A program made the translations under genes and the position numbers. Below the pieces are notes generated by a model. That model made no database searches. It was given only the letters and a program-made list of their open reading frames with translations, and was not told where the DNA came from. Below, piece after piece: positions 7,371-15,391 of a DNA stretch of 36,806 nucleotides; the first letter of the stretch is position 1; the number at the start of each line of letters is the position of its first letter. This stretch comes from Bacteroidota bacterium (GTDB lineage Bacteria; Bacteroidota; Bacteroidia; Bacteroidales; VadinHA17). The stretch is taken from NCBI GenBank assembly GCA_022561875.1, contig JADFQJ010000024.1, positions 1 to 36,806 on the forward strand. The letters are read 5' to 3'.

Positions 7371-9181
7371 TTAATTTTCTGTTCAAGTTTACTTATTATC
7401 ATAATTGCTTTCCTGTAAATATCTTCGAGTGGCATAGATTCACCAGCCGGAGCATATTGGGCATATTCACAAGTATCAACCAATTCAATAAACCGGTTAA
7501 CAATATCTTTATCAACTGTTTCTTGTTTAATCGCCTGCCGGATATTATCTTTTGACAACTCTGAAACAGGTATACTAAGTTTATCACTCATGTATCCCCG
7601 GAGAGCTTTCAGCACCTCTCCAAAAAATCCTTTCGCATTGTCCGATCTCATCTCCCTGCCGGCAGATTTCAGCCGTTTCTTTGCCTGTTTATTTGCCCTG
7701 CGATTTCTAAGGAGCATAACATTTGCATTTCTCTTCATCCTGTATCCGACTACCATAAACAGGACAAAGAATACTACTATCAAAACAGCATGAACCAGGA
7801 AAAACAATAATGAGCCAAACAATATTTCACCTTTTTCTTTCAGTTTAATCGATCCGGTTTTAATGAACCGTATATCTTTTCCAAGATAACGTACATCTTC
7901 TTTAGTAAAACCCGAGACAATATTTCCGGTTTCCCCTTCCACTCCTTCTGAGACTTTAATTAAAAATTCACCTGAAGTAAGGTTCTTGAATTTTTTGCTA
8001 TCCGGGTCGAAATAGGAATATTTCACCGGAGCTATTCTATAATTTCCTGCATGTCTGGGAATAATCAGGTACTCAAATGTTATCGACCCGGCAGATCCTG
8101 ATACACCGGCTTTCAGGTTTGTTGTCACCTTGGGATCGTAAGTCTCGAAATCCGGCGGGAAATCAACAACCGGCGCTTCAGCGAGTTTCAGGTTCCCGCT
8201 TCCTTTTAAAATGATTTTAAAAGTAACAGCATCATTTTCTTTAACACTTGATTTATCCAGGCTGGCGACCATCTTAACGGATCCGACCGTTCCGGTAAAA
8301 GACGGAGGTGCACCGGGGGGTAATGGCTTAACATGTATCTTTATTTCAGGACTTGAAATGAATTTTTTCCTGCTCCTGAATGAATCAAAATTAAAAAAAT
8401 CATCAAAAAACCCTTGTGGTGTTCTTTGTACCCTTTGCTGTACCAGGCATTCAATTTCAACAGGTTCAATTACAATATTACCGCTGTGCTGAGGGAACAG
8501 CACGTATTTTTTCAATATCCCCGTTTCATAGATCTGTCCATTTACATTTTCCCTCTCCAATGACCTGAGTGGTGGTACTTCAATCTCCCGGATATAAAAT
8601 CCATTAAAATCAGGAAGATCGACCTTTTCAAATCCTGACAAATTAACACGTGAATAAATTTTCACTGTAGCAATAATATATTCCCCCTGAAAAACATCCC
8701 GTTTACTGACCAGCAGCCTGATAAACAGGTCTTCATTATCAATATTAACCGGGCCCTGATTATTTTGGCTTCGTGTAGCAGGAGTTCTTGTCTGTGGCTG
8801 AGTTTTCCTTTTTACAACTTCAATCTGCAGCGAATTTGAAGAATACTGTTTCTTGTTTACAACAACAGTGGCCGGAAGAATCGTAAATTTCCCCTCACGA
8901 GTTGACTGGAGAATATATGTATAAGTGTAGCTAACGGTACGGGTTACCTTACCATTAATTATTTGTGTACTTTGATTGTAAGAAGTGCCGGGACCGGCAA
9001 TAACATAAAAATCATTAAATTCCGGAGGATTGAAATCTTCACCTTTTGAATTAAGCGTATAGATTAATCTGAATTGTTCGCCGACAGCAACCACTCCCGG
9101 TGCTGATGCAGTAAATTTTACGTCATCAGAATAACCTGGGATAACCGTTAGTAGAAATAGTATGCTTGCTAAAAGATTCAT
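7367..9181 (-). CDS. batD: BatD: large periplasmic aerotolerance protein
   Basis: The 604-aa protein has a signal peptide (cleavage near GYSD), a long beta-sandwich periplasmic region starting VKFTASAPGVVAVGEQFRLI with FNPPEFNDFYVIAGP, and repeated Ig-like segments typical of BatD (oxygen tolerance family PF13584). A single membrane helix at about 452-476 is followed by a basic cytoplasmic tail of 120 residues, rich in Lys/Arg and then helical (SELSKDNIRQAIKQ). It should act with the von Willebrand domains of BatA and BatB at the inner membrane. A 376-base repeat element now separates it from batC, so co-transcription with upstream genes needs read-through of that element. Confidence 0.93.
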   Translation of the reverse strand: MNLLASILFLLTVIPGYSDDVKFTASAPGVVAVGEQFRLIYTLNSKGEDFNPPEFNDFYVIAGPGTSYNQSTQIINGKVTRTVSYTYTYILQSTREGKFTILPATVVVNKKQYSSNSLQIEVVKRKTQPQTRTPATRSQNNQGPVNIDNEDLFIRLLVSKRDVFQGEYIIATVKIYSRVNLSGFEKVDLPDFNGFYIREIEVPPLRSLERENVNGQIYETGILKKYVLFPQHSGNIVIEPVEIECLVQQRVQRTPQGFFDDFFNFDSFRSRKKFISSPEIKIHVKPLPPGAPPSFTGTVGSVKMVASLDKSSVKENDAVTFKIILKGSGNLKLAEAPVVDFPPDFETYDPKVTTNLKAGVSGSAGSITFEYLIIPRHAGNYRIAPVKYSYFDPDSKKFKNLTSGEFLIKVSEGVEGETGNIVSGFTKEDVRYLGKDIRFIKTGSIKLKEKGEILFGSLLFFLVHAVLIVVFFVLFMVVGYRMKRNANVMLLRNRRANKQAKKRLKSAGREMRSDNAKGFFGEVLKALRGYMSDKLSIPVSELSKDNIRQAIKQETVDKDIVNRFIELVDTCEYAQYAPAGESMPLEDIYRKAIMIISKLEQKIK

Positions 9182-9196
9182 TATATAAAATCATCG

Positions 9197-9554
9197 TAAC
9201 TATTCAGTGTCTAATAAAAGAAGCGCCTAGAGTTTAAAGTGCCTAGAGTTTAAAGTGCTAGAGTTTAAAGTGCCTAAAGTGCCTAAAGTGCCTAGAGTTT
9301 AAAGCGCCTAAAATGTTAAAGTTATAAATTACTCATGTTATTAATATTTTTTATAAGGTATTCCCACTATTACAAAACCATCACTTTACTCACCTCTTCC
9401 CTCTTCGACCATTTGACCCCTTCAACTTTTGACCTTTTTTCTTCTTCCTCCTCTTTACTTACCTACTCAGCTTACTTAACTTTAGTTCACTTTAAACTTC
9501 TTCTCAACTTTAGGCGCTCGTAACTTTAGTGCACTTTAAGTACTTCTTTATTAC
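9197..9554. mobile_element. MITE-like GCCTAAAGT element between batD and batC
   Basis: A 358-base element fills the batD-batC gap. The left end TAACTATTCAGTG leads into AAGCGCC and about nine units of AGTGCCTAA or AGAGTTTAA. The centre (9375-9480) is a pyrimidine tract with TTACTCACC and CTACTCAGC. The right end carries TAGGCGCTCGTAACTTTAGT, GCACTTTAAGTACT and TTAC. Both ends match the copy at 25534-25760. Flanks are AAATCATCG (9188-9196) and AAATCACCA (9555-9563), 7 of 9 identical, with the second including the batC stop codon. No coding capacity. This looks like an old non-autonomous insertion. Confidence 0.65.
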
Positions 9555-9557
9555 AAA

Positions 9558-10253
9558 TCACCAATCTTTTTCTGTTTTAACCTTTTGCTTTTTTGCTTTT
9601 GCTTTTTTTACTTTTTCCTGAATTTTTTTCTCGTCATTTGCAAGAGCTTTCAGCAATCTGTTTGCATCCTCTTTTGATATTTTTTGGGGTTGCGGTTGTT
9701 GCTGTTTTTGCTTATCCTGCTGCTGATCGTTCTTTTTCTGTTCTTCCTTATCCTGTTCCTTTTTGTCCTGCTCTTTGTTCTGTTTCTGATCCTGATCCTT
9801 CTGTTGATTTTTCTGTTGTTGCTGCTTTTTCAACTGGTCTTTTGCATAAGCAAGATTATATTTTGTTTCCAGGTCATCAGGATTAGATCTTAATGATTTT
9901 TTATAGGCGGCGATACTTTGTTCGTATTTTTTTGATTTTAAAAGAGAATTGCCCAGGTTATGGTAGGTTTTCGCCAGTTCTTTCTTACCGGCTACCTGGT
10001 TTGCCAATCCATTAAACTCACCGGCAGCGTCATCGAATTTTTCCTGCTTATACAAGGCATCTCCAAGATTGAAACTTGCATCGAACGAACCGGTTTTTTC
10101 ATTAATTGCCTTCCGGTATAAAACTTCTGATTCTTCAAATTTCTTATCTTCAAAATACCTGTTTCCTTCCCGGATAAGTTTTTTCCCTGACTGTGCCAGT
10201 CCAACTGCACTACACAGTAAGAATAAAATCATGTATGTTCCAACTCGTTTCAT
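9558..10253 (-). CDS. batC: BatC: TPR protein of the aerotolerance operon
   Basis: A 231-aa exported protein. After the signal peptide (ending near LAQSG) come three to four TPR units at about 23-145, with DASFNLGDALYKQEKFDDAA and AKTYHNLGNSLLKSKKYEQS. Residues about 145-190 form a strongly biased Gln/Lys/Asp run, and the tail ISKEDANRLLKALANDEKKI is the conserved BatC ending. In Bacteroidota this gene often overlaps or abuts batB; here its start directly follows the batB stop with no gap, implying coupled translation. The low-complexity segment is normal for the family and probably a flexible periplasmic linker. Its stop codon lies in the flanking repeat of the 9197 element. Confidence 0.88.
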   Translation of the reverse strand: MKRVGTYMILFLLCSAVGLAQSGKKLIREGNRYFEDKKFEESEVLYRKAINEKTGSFDASFNLGDALYKQEKFDDAAGEFNGLANQVAGKKELAKTYHNLGNSLLKSKKYEQSIAAYKKSLRSNPDDLETKYNLAYAKDQLKKQQQQKNQQKDQDQKQNKEQDKKEQDKEEQKKNDQQQDKQKQQQPQPQKISKEDANRLLKALANDEKKIQEKVKKAKAKKQKVKTEKDW

Positions 10254-11279
10254 TTAGTTAAACAATTTAATCTCTTTAAGATACTTATTTTTCCTTTCGA
10301 GCAGCATAAAATCAAGAAATATTAAAATCAGGGCTAACCCTATCATATACTGAAATTTCTCATCATATTCAGAATATTTACGGATATCCATCTCTTGTTT
10401 TTCCATAGCGCTTATCTGATCAAACAGCATATTCAGTCCAAGCCGGCTATTAGTGGCACGAATATAGCTTCCGTTTCCCGCGGAAGCGATCTCCCGGAGC
10501 ATTTTCTCGTTCAGCTTTGTAATAACAATATTTCCCTCCCTGTCTTTTCTGAACGAGCGTTGACCTCCTGAATAGACTGGAATTGGCGTACCATCCGGTG
10601 TGCCCACACCTATCGCATGTATAACTATTCCTTTTTCAGCCGCCTCTTTTGCCATAGAAACAGCATCATCTTCATGATCCTCGCCATCAGTGATAATAAT
10701 AAACGCTTTACTTGCCTCGTTATCAGGACTAAAGGAATTCATTCCAAGGTCTATTGCCGAACCAATGGCAGTGCCCTGTTTGGGTACGATCTGGGTATTT
10801 ATGGATGAAAGAAACATTTTGACTGATGCATAATCATTTGTAATAGGTATCTGAACATACGCATCACCGGCAAAAACTATCAAACCAATCTTATCATCAG
10901 CCAATTTTTCAACAAGTCGTGAAATAGCCTGTTTTGCCTTTTCAAGTCTGTTTGGCTGAATATCTTCTGCAAGCATGGAATTAGAGACATCCAAAGCGAT
11001 TACTATCTCAATACCCTCTCTTTTAATCTCTTCAAACTTTGAACCAAACTGCGGTCTCGCCATTCCAAAAATTATAAATACCAATGCAGAGAGGATAAAA
11101 ATAAGTTTCACAAACGGTCGTGTTCCGGACACAAAAGGCATAAGCTGATTTATAATATCCGGATCACCAAACCGGTTTATTGATCTCTTTCTGATCCTCC
11201 TGCCTATAATAAATACTACAAATAGTACCGGTATCAGTACCAGTAAATAAATGAATTCTATATTCTCAAAACGAAACAT
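10254..11279 (-). CDS. batB: BatB: von Willebrand A-domain membrane protein
   Basis: The 341-aa protein has N-terminal helices at about 8-27 and 57-73, a vWA domain with a complete MIDAS metal site (DVSNS at 97-101, Thr in KQGTAIG at 170, Asp in ITDGED at 198) and a C-terminal helix (YMIGLALILIFLDFMLLE). The RPQFGS junction before the domain is also typical. The vWA domain faces the periplasm and probably binds BatA or BatD through a Mg ion. The gene is directly followed by batC without a gap and preceded by batA after 107 bases that hold a repeat module. Confidence 0.93.
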   Translation of the reverse strand: MFRFENIEFIYLLVLIPVLFVVFIIGRRIRKRSINRFGDPDIINQLMPFVSGTRPFVKLIFILSALVFIIFGMARPQFGSKFEEIKREGIEIVIALDVSNSMLAEDIQPNRLEKAKQAISRLVEKLADDKIGLIVFAGDAYVQIPITNDYASVKMFLSSINTQIVPKQGTAIGSAIDLGMNSFSPDNEASKAFIIITDGEDHEDDAVSMAKEAAEKGIVIHAIGVGTPDGTPIPVYSGGQRSFRKDREGNIVITKLNEKMLREIASAGNGSYIRATNSRLGLNMLFDQISAMEKQEMDIRKYSEYDEKFQYMIGLALILIFLDFMLLERKNKYLKEIKLFN

Positions 11280-11286
11280 ATATATA

Positions 11287-11355
11287 ATGTTAAAAGTTAT
11301 ACGTTAAGAAAAAGTAATACGTTCTTCTTTACCCGAAACCCGTAACTCTTCACAC
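11287..11355. repeat. GTTATACGTTA / CCCGTAACTC module between batB and batA
   Basis: ATGTTAAAAGTTAT here is repeated exactly at 31247-31260 in the ffh-argS gap, followed here by ACGTTAAG, then CCCGAAACCCGTAACTC. The latter recurs at 13615-13632 and, reversed, at 28853-28873 and 36503-36517. GTTATACGTTA also occurs at 13513-13523 and 17571-17581. It is a dispersed intergenic module without coding capacity. Confidence 0.65.
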
Positions 11356-11386
11356 TGCAACACAATTTTTTAACTCTTTTTCTTAT

Positions 11387-12388
11387 TTATGGCAAACCTC
11401 TTAGCAATGTATTACGCACCAGTACTTCTATAAATAATAATGCACCTGCTATTATCACGAAAATAAGATATTCCTCACTTTTTTTCCGAAACTCCTTAAC
11501 ATCGATCTTTGATTTCTCAAGCTTATCAATTTCCCGGTAGATCTGCTTAAGCCGGTTATTATCTGTAGCTCTGAAATACTTTCCATTTGTTGTTTCAGCA
11601 ATATCCTTCAGAACTTCCTCGTCAATCTCAACTTTCATATTCCGGTATTGTTTACCATATGGAGTTTGCACAGGATAAGGAGCCATTCCCCTTGATCCAA
11701 CGCCTATTGTATATACTTTGATATTGAAAGTTTTAGCTATATCTGCTGCTGTAACGGGAGAAATATCTCCCATATTATTCACCCCGTCAGTCATAAGAAT
11801 TATCACTTTACTCTTTGCTTTGCTGTCTTTCAACCTGTTTACTGCGGTTGCCAGTCCCATACCAATAGCTGTTCCATCCTCAATCATTCCGGTCTCAATA
11901 TCACGCATCATATTAATAACAACAGCATGATCGGTAGTCAGGGGACATTGAGTAAAACTTTCACCGCTGAATACCACCAGGCCAATTCTGTCATCACTCC
12001 GTCCGGAAATAAATTCTGTTGCCAGTTCTTTCGATGCTTCGAGTCGGTCTGGTTTAAAATCCCGTGCAAGCATACTACTCGAGATATCCATAGACATGAC
12101 AATATCAATACCTTCGGTGGAAATATCTTCCCACTTGTCAACCGACTGCGGTCTTGCCAGGGCAATTACAAGCAGAGCAACAGCCAGCGCCCTGAATCCG
12201 AAAATAATATGTTGCAGGTAATGCTTATAAGTATATGGCGCATTTTCGAAACCCTCCAACGCAGATATTCTCATACCCGCCCGGTCGGATTTATTCTTCA
12301 GAACATACCAGGCGATTACCGGGATCAGCAGAAAGAGAAGATAAAGAAACCCGGGATTCAAAAATAATATTTTACTCATTTCCAACAT
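11387..12388 (-). CDS. batA: BatA: von Willebrand A-domain membrane protein
   Basis: A 333-aa protein organised like BatB: N-terminal helix (FLYLLFLLIPVIAWYVL), a second helix near 62-78 ending ALARPQS, a vWA domain with MIDAS residues DISSS (101-105), Thr in DGTAIG (173) and Asp in MTDGVNN (201), and a C-terminal helix near 308-326. A start at the fourth codon (MSKILFLNPGF) is equally likely. BatA and BatB paralogues are thought to form the inner-membrane core of the Bat complex. The start lies 18 bases after the stop of the 356-aa gene, so the two are probably one transcript. Confidence 0.92.
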   Translation of the reverse strand: MLEMSKILFLNPGFLYLLFLLIPVIAWYVLKNKSDRAGMRISALEGFENAPYTYKHYLQHIIFGFRALAVALLVIALARPQSVDKWEDISTEGIDIVMSMDISSSMLARDFKPDRLEASKELATEFISGRSDDRIGLVVFSGESFTQCPLTTDHAVVINMMRDIETGMIEDGTAIGMGLATAVNRLKDSKAKSKVIILMTDGVNNMGDISPVTAADIAKTFNIKVYTIGVGSRGMAPYPVQTPYGKQYRNMKVEIDEEVLKDIAETTNGKYFRATDNNRLKQIYREIDKLEKSKIDVKEFRKKSEEYLIFVIIAGALLFIEVLVRNTLLRGLP

Positions 12389-12406
12389 ATATATGATCTG
12401 TTTTTC

Positions 12407-13477
12407 CTATTGTTTTGTTCCATTATTCCACTCTTCCACCATTCCATCATTCCACTCTTCGACTTTTTCGCTATTCAACACAGTTCTTTCTTTTTGATCA
12501 TCCAGTTCCTTTTGCCATGTTTGTTTTGTTTCATTAACAAAAATATAAGCATTCAGCAGAGCTGTTTCATTCTCATCAGGTAATGGTTTTGCTTTCGCAA
12601 ATTTCACCATATCTGCTGAAAACAGAAATATTTTTAACTGTTCAAGTTGTTTATTATTGTTAAATCCGGTATTAAGCAAAGCTTCTATTATTTCGTTACT
12701 GGTTTGTTCCATAGCCGAAACCTGGTATCTTTTTTCGATATATTTCCTGATAATCCCGGTCAGTTCGGAATAATAGGATTTTATTTTACCTTTCTGCCAT
12801 AGCTTATCCGCTTTAAGCCGGTCGAGTTCCCTGAGAGCTATAACATGCGGAGGTTCCTCCGGTTTTTTTATTTTGAACAACGGTTCCTGCTTTTTTCTTT
12901 TTCTCAGGTAATAAACCACGAGGAACACAACTATCCCAATCAGCACAACTCCCATTATCCACGGGAGAATTTCAGCCAGAGTAATGGGCGCCTTAGCAGG
13001 CAGTTTAATATCAAAGATCACTTCACTTGAATCAGAAGGAGCAATATCAACTCTTGAAACGTGCAGGAAAAGAGGTTGAGTGGACCAGTTAGCTGTAAAG
13101 CTGTCTTTTTTATATTGAAAGCTGAATGGCGGAATATGGTGGTAACCACTATCGAAACAGGTTATTTTGTATTTCCTGGTTATTTCAAGCCGTCTATTTT
13201 CAAGGTGCAGGGTATCAGAAGGTGTCTGGTTAATAATCTCAATACTCCCTGCTATTGTACCGGCAAATTCAGGAAAAGTAATATTAAAGCTATCAGGCTG
13301 GTTTATTTTTAACCAGAGATCCGTCTGATCACCAATAAGGATACTTATTGAATCAATTCTTGCTTCAACTTCAACATCCTGTGCATATAAGCTTCCTCCG
13401 GACAACGTGAATAATATCCCGGAAAGGGGAAACATCAAAAATAAGATCGTACTATTTATTTTAAATTTTTTCAACAT
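12407..13477 (-). CDS. BatD/DUF4381-like membrane protein of the Bat operon
   Basis: A 356-aa protein with a signal peptide ending near YAQD, a periplasmic beta-rich domain (about 34-165), one membrane helix at about 171-191 (LPWIMGVVLIGIVVFLVVYY) followed by KRKK, and a helical cytoplasmic domain (LWQKGKIKSYYSELTGIIRK). In proteobacterial Bat clusters a DUF4381 protein holds the same position between DUF58 and BatA, and the helix-plus-cytoplasmic domain layout agrees; the periplasmic domain is BatD-like. Such genes are normal in Bacteroidota operons. The last 20 residues (KVEEWNDGMVEEWNNGTKQ) are encoded by an intergenic repeat module, so the original C-terminus was probably shorter. Confidence 0.8.
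   Translation of the reverse strand: MLKKFKINSTILFLMFPLSGILFTLSGGSLYAQDVEVEARIDSISILIGDQTDLWLKINQPDSFNITFPEFAGTIAGSIEIINQTPSDTLHLENRRLEITRKYKITCFDSGYHHIPPFSFQYKKDSFTANWSTQPLFLHVSRVDIAPSDSSEVIFDIKLPAKAPITLAEILPWIMGVVLIGIVVFLVVYYLRKRKKQEPLFKIKKPEEPPHVIALRELDRLKADKLWQKGKIKSYYSELTGIIRKYIEKRYQVSAMEQTSNEIIEALLNTGFNNNKQLEQLKIFLFSADMVKFAKAKPLPDENETALLNAYIFVNETKQTWQKELDDQKERTVLNSEKVEEWNDGMVEEWNNGTKQ
12420..12463. repeat. CATTCCATCATTCC module inside the 3' end of a gene
   Basis: Plus-strand words CCATTATTCCACTCTTCC and ACCATTCCATCATTCCACTC lie within the final codons of the 356-aa gene, encoding EEWNDGMVEEWNNG in reverse. The same module occurs at 20151-20183 and near 18160-18245, each time at a gene 3' end. 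Confidence 0.7.
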
Positions 13478-13512
13478 AGAGAATTATTCTTGATAATACA
13501 TCCATTTTAGAT

Positions 13513-13682
13513 GTTATACGTTATTGCTTTTAGCTATTAGCAAGTTAGTATGTTTTTCCATTCTTCTAAAGAGTTTGAAGTTCAAAGGGATACACTCTTA
13601 ACACGTAACTCGTACCCCGAAACCCGTAACTCTTTTATCCTCTCTTTTCCTTCTATTCCCTCTACTCTCTCTATTCCCTTCT
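13513..13682. repeat. Mixed GTTATACGTTA / CGTAACTC / pyrimidine repeat before DUF58 stop
   Basis: The gap between the DUF58 gene and the 356-aa gene holds GTTATACGTTA at 13513, an ACACGTAACTCGTACCCCGA and AACCCGTAACTC run at 13601-13632, and then a pure pyrimidine tract of about 45 bases that ends at the DUF58 stop codon. No gene or promoter is visible in it. Confidence 0.6.
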
Positions 13683-14546
13683 TCATCGTTGTTTAAACAA
13701 CTTTATCAAAGGTTTAACATAGTCTTCGTCAGTAGCTATCATAGTTGTATCAACACTACATTTTGAAAATACTTCCATAGCTCTTTTGTGTTTTTCAGTC
13801 CACCAGTCTGCATACCTATCTCTTGTTCGCTTATTTGATGTATCAACAATTTTTTCATAACCCGACTCAGCATCAACAAGTTTCAGCATACCGACATCGG
13901 GTATTCCGGTTTCCCGTTTATCGTATATCTCCAAAGCTACAACATCGTGCTTATTGCTTGCTATCCTCAAAGGTTTCTCAAAATCAGGTGCAATAAAATC
14001 CGAAAGGATGAATGCAGTACAACGCTTTTTTATCACATTTGTAAGATACCTAAGTGGCTCGGAAAGGTCAGTATTTGAGTTTTCAGGCTGAAAGTTAATT
14101 AACTCCCTTATCACATGTAGAATGTGCTTGCGGCCTTTTTGTGGCGGAATGAATTTTTCAACTTTACTTGTAAAAAAGATGACACCAATTTTGTCGTTAT
14201 TATGTATTGCCGAGAAAGAAAGTACGGCAGCGATCTCTGTGATCATATTTTTTTTCATCATCGACCTGCTCCCAAATTCTCTTGAGCCACTAACATCGAT
14301 CAGCAGCATCACGGTAAGCTCTCTTTCCTCTTCAAATATCTTGATATAGGGATGGTTAAAACGGGCGGTTACATTCCAGTCGATACTTCTGATATCATCG
14401 CCAAATTGATATTCACGCACTTCACTAAAAGCCATTCCCATACCTTTGAAAGCGCTATGGTATTCACCGGCAAAGATCTGCCTGGATAATCCCCTGGTTT
14501 TTATTTCAATTTTCCGTACTCTTTTTAACAGTTCAGTTGTTTCCAC
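13683..14546 (-). CDS. DUF58 / vWA-like protein of the MoxR-Bat operon
   Basis: A 287-aa cytoplasmic protein with the DUF58 hallmark FGDDIRSIDWNVTARFNHPY near residues 48-67 and a vWA-type metal motif DVSGS at 84-88. The order MoxR, DUF58, BatA-E is conserved across many bacteria; MoxR ATPases and DUF58/vWA proteins work as chaperone pairs, by analogy with RavA-ViaA. The start METTELLKRV is the usual one for the family. Its upstream gap of 374 bases is full of repeats, so the 136-aa gene and several hundred bases now separate it from moxR, with which it normally sits side by side. Confidence 0.93.
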   Translation of the reverse strand: METTELLKRVRKIEIKTRGLSRQIFAGEYHSAFKGMGMAFSEVREYQFGDDIRSIDWNVTARFNHPYIKIFEEERELTVMLLIDVSGSREFGSRSMMKKNMITEIAAVLSFSAIHNNDKIGVIFFTSKVEKFIPPQKGRKHILHVIRELINFQPENSNTDLSEPLRYLTNVIKKRCTAFILSDFIAPDFEKPLRIASNKHDVVALEIYDKRETGIPDVGMLKLVDAESGYEKIVDTSNKRTRDRYADWWTEKHKRAMEVFSKCSVDTTMIATDEDYVKPLIKLFKQR

Positions 14547-14570
14547 AAATCGTTTGGTTTTGGGTTCTGT

Positions 14571-14920
14571 TACTGGTTACTGGTTGCTGGTTACTTGTGA
14601 CCATTCATAAATATGGTTGACTTAACAAAAGTATTTATGTTTTTCTTTATATCATCCACTGTGAAATATACTCCTTCCCTGGTGAAATACTTTTGTGCCT
14701 TAAATTTCACATGTAAACATCGCATTTCACCCCGATGAAATAAAAAGAATTTCATGGGGTAAACGTGGCAAGCATTCCATATTCGAAATTCAGTATTCAT
14801 TATTCTCTTCTTTTTTCTTCTTCGCCTTTTCTCCTCTTCGCCCCATCTCCCCGTCACTCAGTCTATTCTTCGCTCACCTCTCATCTCTCACCGCTCTTCT
14901 TCCTTCCTACTATTTACTTT
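14571..14920. repeat. Composite repeat: CTGGTTACTGG, GTGAAAT hairpin element, pyrimidine tract
   Basis: Three modules fill the DUF58-136-aa gap. 14571-14595 is a CTGGTTACTGG run. 14655-14772 is the GTGAAAT element in reverse orientation: it aligns along its length with 22461-22579 and contains the hairpin CCCCATGAAAT / ATTTCATCGGGG. 14805-14920 is a pyrimidine tract with CTCACCTCTCATCTCTCACC that runs into the stop of the upstream 136-aa gene. No conserved gene is present, although a frame across the element stays open in this copy. Confidence 0.75.
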
Positions 14921-15331
14921 TTACTGCTTACTTCTTCTAGTGACGAGTGTAAAGTACCATTTCTCCCGTTTAAGGCTGATATTGAATTTATTACCGTTCT
15001 TTTCCTCAATCCAGTTATTTTTATTTACGAGTTGATGCTTCTCATTAAGCATTTTTAAAGTTTCCTTAAGGTCATTGTAATCACACATGAGTTTTGTATA
15101 TATACAGGTGTCATTTTCAGAAAGGAAAAACAAAAATGTTTTTGTTCCGAACCGGTTTTCAAACTTAAGATAGTTATAGTACTCATTTTTCGTATCGTTA
15201 TTCAGCCTGAATTCATTCTGAGTTTCTCTCATATTTTTTTTAATATCATTGCTATGATACCCGATCAGGTTTTGGCTTTTCCCGGTCCCGGTTATTAAAA
15301 GCAGAAATGATATTACAATAGTTCTGTTCAT
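14921..15331 (-). CDS. Secreted protein of unknown function, 136 aa
   Basis: The protein has a signal peptide (MNRTIVISFLLLITGTGKSQ) and a mature part with NDIKKNMRETQNEFRLNN and ENDTCIYTKLMCDYNDLKET, ending WYFTLVTRRSKQ. No family was recognised; the pattern of a short signal peptide and an Asn/Lys-rich body resembles small Bacteroidota periplasmic proteins that report on a cofactor or lipid. It is inserted between moxR and DUF58, genes that are usually adjacent, on the same strand and 60 bases after moxR. The last codons (RRSKQ) fall in the pyrimidine repeat, so the C-terminus may have been altered. Confidence 0.7.
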   Translation of the reverse strand: MNRTIVISFLLLITGTGKSQNLIGYHSNDIKKNMRETQNEFRLNNDTKNEYYNYLKFENRFGTKTFLFFLSENDTCIYTKLMCDYNDLKETLKMLNEKHQLVNKNNWIEEKNGNKFNISLKREKWYFTLVTRRSKQ

Positions 15332-15391
15332 CGAAACAGTCTTTTGTTAATTCTTTTAATCTTTTATTTTACCGGTTCAAATATCAGACCA

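Noticed and set aside
9240-9310. Tandem GCCTAAAGT units as a CRISPR array
   Set aside because: Units are contiguous 9-10-base repeats with no unique spacers and no cas genes nearby.
9593-9893. Hydrophobic plus-strand frames within batC
   Set aside because: They are the antisense of the Gln/Lys-rich run, which automatically gives Leu/Phe-rich frames.
14591-14857. 88-codon minus-strand frame crossing the repeat
   Set aside because: It is made of the GTGAAAT element and a pyrimidine tract; the same element has stops in its other copies, so it is not a conserved gene.
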